A stretch of 64,000 nucleotides of DNA from contig CALUMH010000015.1 in NCBI GenBank assembly GCA_944321685.1, forward strand, positions 1 through 64,000. Direction: 5' to 3'. The DNA comes from an uncultured Muribaculaceae bacterium (lineage in GTDB: Bacteria > Bacteroidota > Bacteroidia > Bacteroidales > Muribaculaceae). Shown in pieces: positions 60,894 to 64,000 of the stretch; the stretch's first letter is position 1, and every line of letters begins with the position of its first letter. Below the pieces are notes generated by a model, which saw only the letters and a list, made by a program, of their open reading frames with translations, was not told where the DNA came from and ran no database searches. Both the position numbers and the translations under genes were made by a program.

Positions 60894-61584
60894 TCAGGCG
60901 TTCATCGTAGCACAATATAAGTGTGAAATTGAGGGTGTGCCAAAATGTATCCCGATGAGATTTGGGGTGTATCAAATTGCAAATTGAAGGCGGCAAAGCC
61001 GTCTAATTTTAGGTAACCGATGTGTGAGGCGAAGCCGAACCATCGGAGCATGAAACCATCATATTTGGAACGGCCTCAAAGAGGTCGAATGCATTACAGT
61101 TCAATGTGTTCGACCTCTTTGAGGCCGAGCTTGTTGATGCATAGTCTTTGCCGACGGCTTGCGACCCGCCCACTCGCGGCGGTTGCTATGCCGCCCCTCT
61201 TGAATTTGCATTTTGGCACCCCCCCACTTCAATAGCGGAATTATGATAGCCCCTTTACTGTTATATCGTGCAAATATCTGCATATCAACATATACTACAA
61301 CCAATATATTGGTAATATATCTGCATATTATATTTCGATACAGTCTCTGTTTTCCCATATTGTGTAAATGCGTAAAACCAACCGCCGTTACCACATAGTT
61401 TGGCAGTTTTGCCGCCACAGGGTAAGCAGGTGGCTGTTTATGATTTCTCGATGCATGGGATTAATCTGCTCTCTTCTCTGCAACATCCTGTGGTGCTGCG
61501 TTTCTACTTTATTAAAATGTATTTGGGACAATAAATATTGGTGCTATATACAAAAAAACAATGGAGAGAACCTCACGGTCCCCT
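60894..61584. other. repeat-rich gap without genes
   Basis: No gene is supported over about 690 bases. The first 330 bases hold the composite inverted-repeat element at 60932-61226. The remainder (61227-61584) is AT-rich with a few short palindromes (CCAATATATTGG) and no promoter-ORF pair. Open frames here are short, overlap the repeats and match nothing. Confidence 0.5.
60932..61226. repeat. composite inverted-repeat element with perfect 19-bp inner arms
   Basis: Outer arms GGGTGTGCCAAAATG (near 60932) and CATTTTGGCACCCCC (near 61209) are inverted and resemble the small element at 32137-32191. Inside are a GGCGGCAAAGCCGTC stem and a perfect 19-bp inverted repeat (61071-61089 and 61109-61127, CGGCCTCAAAG.../...CTTTGAGGCCG) with a 19-base loop. 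It looks like a non-coding repeat, perhaps a MITE or two nested ones. Confidence 0.6.
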
Positions 61585-61688
61585 CCACTGCCATTATTAA
61601 GGACTTCTATTAAACTATATATTCTCCATTGTACCTATATAGTCGTAATTTAATCCTCCATATCCGGTTTAACTCATTGCTTTCGTAA
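61585..61688 (-). terminator. conserved 3' UTR with terminator of second collagen-like protein
   Basis: Nearly identical to 46080-46184, including 32 identical bases around GACTATATAGGTACAATGG. It ends (61552-61600) in a hairpin GGAGGGGA/CTCTCCATTG with a run of Ts on the minus strand. Confidence 0.6.
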
Positions 61689-64000
61689 TCAGTTAGCCTT
61701 ATTTACGGTTACTGTAGCTGTTTCAGCCCAAGTGGCTATACCGGCAACCTTGACGGTTACGTTAACAGATACAGTTGCAGGATATGTTCCATTCCAACCC
61801 GAACCGTTGAATGTGAATATACCATCTTCATCAATCGAGGCCGTACCACCGTAATTGTCTTCGATAGAGAATGTGTAAGTTACATCCGCATCTTGAACGC
61901 CATATTTGTTAGCAGCTACAACAGCGCCGTCTTTAACAATCTCAACACCGCGTTCGGTATCTTTGATGCTGATTGCGCTCTTGACATTTACAGGAGCAAC
62001 TACACCATCAGCATACTTTGTAGTAAGTTTGTTTTTATTGATTGTCATATCCAGCGGGTTAACAAATTCTACAGTGAATGCATCAACCACACGATCCTCT
62101 TCACCGTTGGCGCGAGTAGAAACGAGTTCTATTGCGTAAGAAGTGGTTACATCTTTGGCACCGATTTCGCTTGTGAAGTCGATTTCTTGTGCATCAAATG
62201 TAGCATCGCTCAATGTAGCTTGCTTCTTGGCATCTTCTTCGTTGGCAAAACGGAACTTGTAAGTATGGTTGTTGGGTACTTTCATTTCTGCACCATCTTT
62301 GTAACCGGTAACAAGTACTGTTGCAAAGTTGTAGCCGGCAGGGTCGGTGGTAGCATAACCTACGATTTCAAATTTGCCATTCTTAATCCAAGAGCTGTGT
62401 TCCGGAGTAGCTGCGCAATTGTCGGTTACAGTGTAAGGAACTTCAAGAACAACTGCAGGATAAGCATTTGCATTGTTCGGCGTGTAAGTGATAGTAATCT
62501 TACCATAGTTAGCAATGTCTTCGGTATCGCTTACAGGGATGGTGTTGGTGAACTTGATACCGATGAAGTCGGCAGTAGCAGTTGGATCTTTCGGGAAAGT
62601 ATTTGCTGTTACAACAATACCGCTTACACGTGCATCGCCGGTAATGGCAGTAGAGTTGACATAGGTAGCACCGGTAACCGTCGGTACAGCATTGTAAGCC
62701 TCGGCAAATTGAGCAGCAGTCAAGTCAAGCACGTCATATATCTGGCTGTTGATTTGTTCCCAACCGAATATGTTGCTATGTACTTCGGCTTCGGCTTGTG
62801 CAGTCAATTCGGTGTATTCGAGTGCGATAGGATTAGCTGTAACAGTAATCTTTTCAAGATCGGTAGGAGCAATTTCCAGTACGACGTAAGCAGTAGCTAC
62901 AACAGTTTCGTTTACGCTTGCTTCAACCTTGATTACAGGCTTGCGGCCGATTGCCGAAGCGCCTTCGTTAACAGTGATTTTGCCGTTTTCATCAAGTGTG
63001 ATGAAGCTGTCTTGAACTGTGCCGGTAGCATCCTTGATGCCGGTTTTGCTATATTTGTAAGTAACATCAAATCCCTTTTCTTCAATTGCTACATACTCGG
63101 CACTTGTGTTCATTGCACCACGCAATTGGGCAATAGTATCAAGATCGATACCCTTACCGCGAACTACTTGGAAATCAGCCGGAGTGTTTTGATCTACAAC
63201 AGTACCTTCGTTAACAGCGAAAGTGAACTTGTCGGGAGTTTCTGCCGACTTGTCATAAATCGCATAAGCCTTCAAATCTTCGGCAATGAGTGTGGCATTG
63301 TCCGAAATGATTGTACGGCCACTGTTATCTACAGCTTTCAATGCAAATATCAAGCCTTCGTTATTTGAATCATATTCAGGCAACTTGTTAACGTTGGCAG
63401 TCAATGTGAGTTCGCCGTTGGCAGCAACAGGTTCGCCGACAACCGTAAGCAAGTTAGGATCATCGTTTTCAGCCCTTGTTGCGATACCCACTTTGCGACC
63501 GATAAACGACCACTCGATGCCATCGGTATAAGCATTGCCCGGGTTGAGACGATAAACCATCTCAATGTCGTTGCTTTCAACCAGCACGTCCTCTTCGGTG
63601 TATGCGGCAATTTCCTTTTCAGCGTTGAAGAATAAGCGGTATTTGTAAACCACTCCCATGCCGTCCATCATCACGTCGGGAACGAATTGCAAGCCTACGA
63701 GCGGTTCGCTAAGGTTGATATAAACAATACCTTCTTCGCCTTCACCGCCCTTTACATTATAAAGAGTCAACAATTGAGTGTCGGTATTATATACGGCAGT
63801 GATTGTACCTTCCGGTTTCCACATCGGCACGGTCTCGTCTTTTGTAAATTCGATTCGTGTTTCACCATCGTTGGTGTAAACAGCTTTCCACCAGTAACCG
63901 TCTTCGCCCGGAACATAATATACGACATTGGCATCCTTACCATCAGTACCGTCTTGACCATCCTGGCCATCCTGGCCATCTTGACCTTCAGCCTTAGTGT
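61689..64000 (-). CDS. collagen-like surface protein (partial, 5' end beyond window)
   Basis: At least 770 residues are visible; the frame is open to the window edge and the real start lies outside it. The N-terminal part seen begins with Gly-x-y triplets (GQDGQDGQDGQDGTDGKD), then the sequence VVYYVPGEDGYWWKAVYTNDGETRIEF and beta-rich repeats that align with those of the protein at 46185-49013 (EGTITAVYNTDTQLLTLYNVKG versus PGTITAIYDTANQVLTMHNVEG). No enzyme motif was seen. It is a paralogue, with the same 3' UTR, likely a surface fibre or adhesin. Confidence 0.78.
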   Translation of the reverse strand, partial: TKAEGQDGQDGQDGQDGTDGKDANVVYYVPGEDGYWWKAVYTNDGETRIEFTKDETVPMWKPEGTITAVYNTDTQLLTLYNVKGGEGEEGIVYINLSEPLVGLQFVPDVMMDGMGVVYKYRLFFNAEKEIAAYTEEDVLVESNDIEMVYRLNPGNAYTDGIEWSFIGRKVGIATRAENDDPNLLTVVGEPVAANGELTLTANVNKLPEYDSNNEGLIFALKAVDNSGRTIISDNATLIAEDLKAYAIYDKSAETPDKFTFAVNEGTVVDQNTPADFQVVRGKGIDLDTIAQLRGAMNTSAEYVAIEEKGFDVTYKYSKTGIKDATGTVQDSFITLDENGKITVNEGASAIGRKPVIKVEASVNETVVATAYVVLEIAPTDLEKITVTANPIALEYTELTAQAEAEVHSNIFGWEQINSQIYDVLDLTAAQFAEAYNAVPTVTGATYVNSTAITGDARVSGIVVTANTFPKDPTATADFIGIKFTNTIPVSDTEDIANYGKITITYTPNNANAYPAVVLEVPYTVTDNCAATPEHSSWIKNGKFEIVGYATTDPAGYNFATVLVTGYKDGAEMKVPNNHTYKFRFANEEDAKKQATLSDATFDAQEIDFTSEIGAKDVTTSYAIELVSTRANGEEDRVVDAFTVEFVNPLDMTINKNKLTTKYADGVVAPVNVKSAISIKDTERGVEIVKDGAVVAANKYGVQDADVTYTFSIEDNYGGTASIDEDGIFTFNGSGWNGTYPATVSVNVTVKVAGIATWAETATVTVNKAN

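Noticed and set aside
61020..61235. Plus-strand open frame of 71 codons
   Set aside because: It runs through the perfect inverted repeat and the outer arms of the repeat element, has no promoter and no protein-like composition.
1..64000. CRISPR array
   Set aside because: No series of regularly spaced identical repeats with unique spacers was seen anywhere; the direct repeats found are pairs only.

Overview
The window reads as a chromosomal segment of a gut-type Bacteroidales bacterium, plausibly Muribaculaceae or a close relative. Pointers are the murF-alr fusion, an oversized signal peptidase I, WbqC, DUF1573, DUF4254, DUF2023, DUF2723 and GSCFA proteins, and many copies of the Bacteroidetes -7 promoter element TAnnTTTG just upstream of genes. 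Nearly everything is chromosomal housekeeping. No plasmid, phage or conjugative genes were seen.

Layout. 0.3-11 kb: thioesterase, DUF4369-like lipoprotein, an LtaS-like sulfatase-fold membrane enzyme, dapB-lepB-wbqC, aldose epimerase, a divergent GT11 glycosyltransferase, a TPR protein and a DUF4143 ATPase with two palindromic operator-like repeats. 11.4-16 kb: pyk, an O-methyltransferase and a short UvrA-like ATPase. 16-16.7 kb: a 235-bp MITE-like element, a palindromic repeat pair and a tRNA with anticodon CAU. 16.7-21.4 kb: a leftward surface-glycan operon (GT2, GT4, Kdo-kinase-like protein, second LtaS-like enzyme). 21.5-24.1 kb: an AT-rich DpnII-type restriction-modification island followed by a frameshifted secreted-protein remnant. 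25-32 kb: GSCFA and murF-alr, a lipoprotein, a candidate structured RNA, two DUF1573 proteins and meaB. 32.3-37.1 kb: flavodoxin plus DUF2023, then leuS and nadA on the minus strand.

37.1-38.5 kb is a candidate replication origin. Two AT-rich intergenic stretches flank a trmH-like gene and carry clustered DnaA-box-like 9-mers (TTATGCACA, TTATCAACA and relatives) and two 42-bp-spaced repeats. Strand composition appears to change from C-rich to G-rich on the plus strand across it. To the right are a membrane-anchored AraC regulator, an acyltransferase, a sigma-54 activator, lptE, secG, an Rpn nuclease and pyrH-frr.

46-50.3 kb holds the most striking system. A collagen-like lipoprotein gene has no visible promoter of its own. 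Beside it a 1,236-bp segment encodes a tyrosine recombinase and is bounded by inverted copies of a site built like a recombinase core (10-bp arms, 7-bp spacer). A good Bacteroidales promoter sits just inside the far site and points outward. Inverting the segment would aim that promoter at the lipoprotein. In the present orientation it fires into the site's own hairpin, which is followed by a T-rich tract and looks like a terminator. I read this as a self-contained phase-variation switch, currently OFF.

50.6-64 kb: aroQ, DUF4254 and a GT9 glycosyltransferase, queG, a polysaccharide deacetylase, a large DUF2723 membrane protein, an acyltransferase-3 protein, a LemA/TPM operon, a repeat-rich gap and, cut by the window edge, a second collagen-like surface protein that shares its 3' untranslated region with the first.
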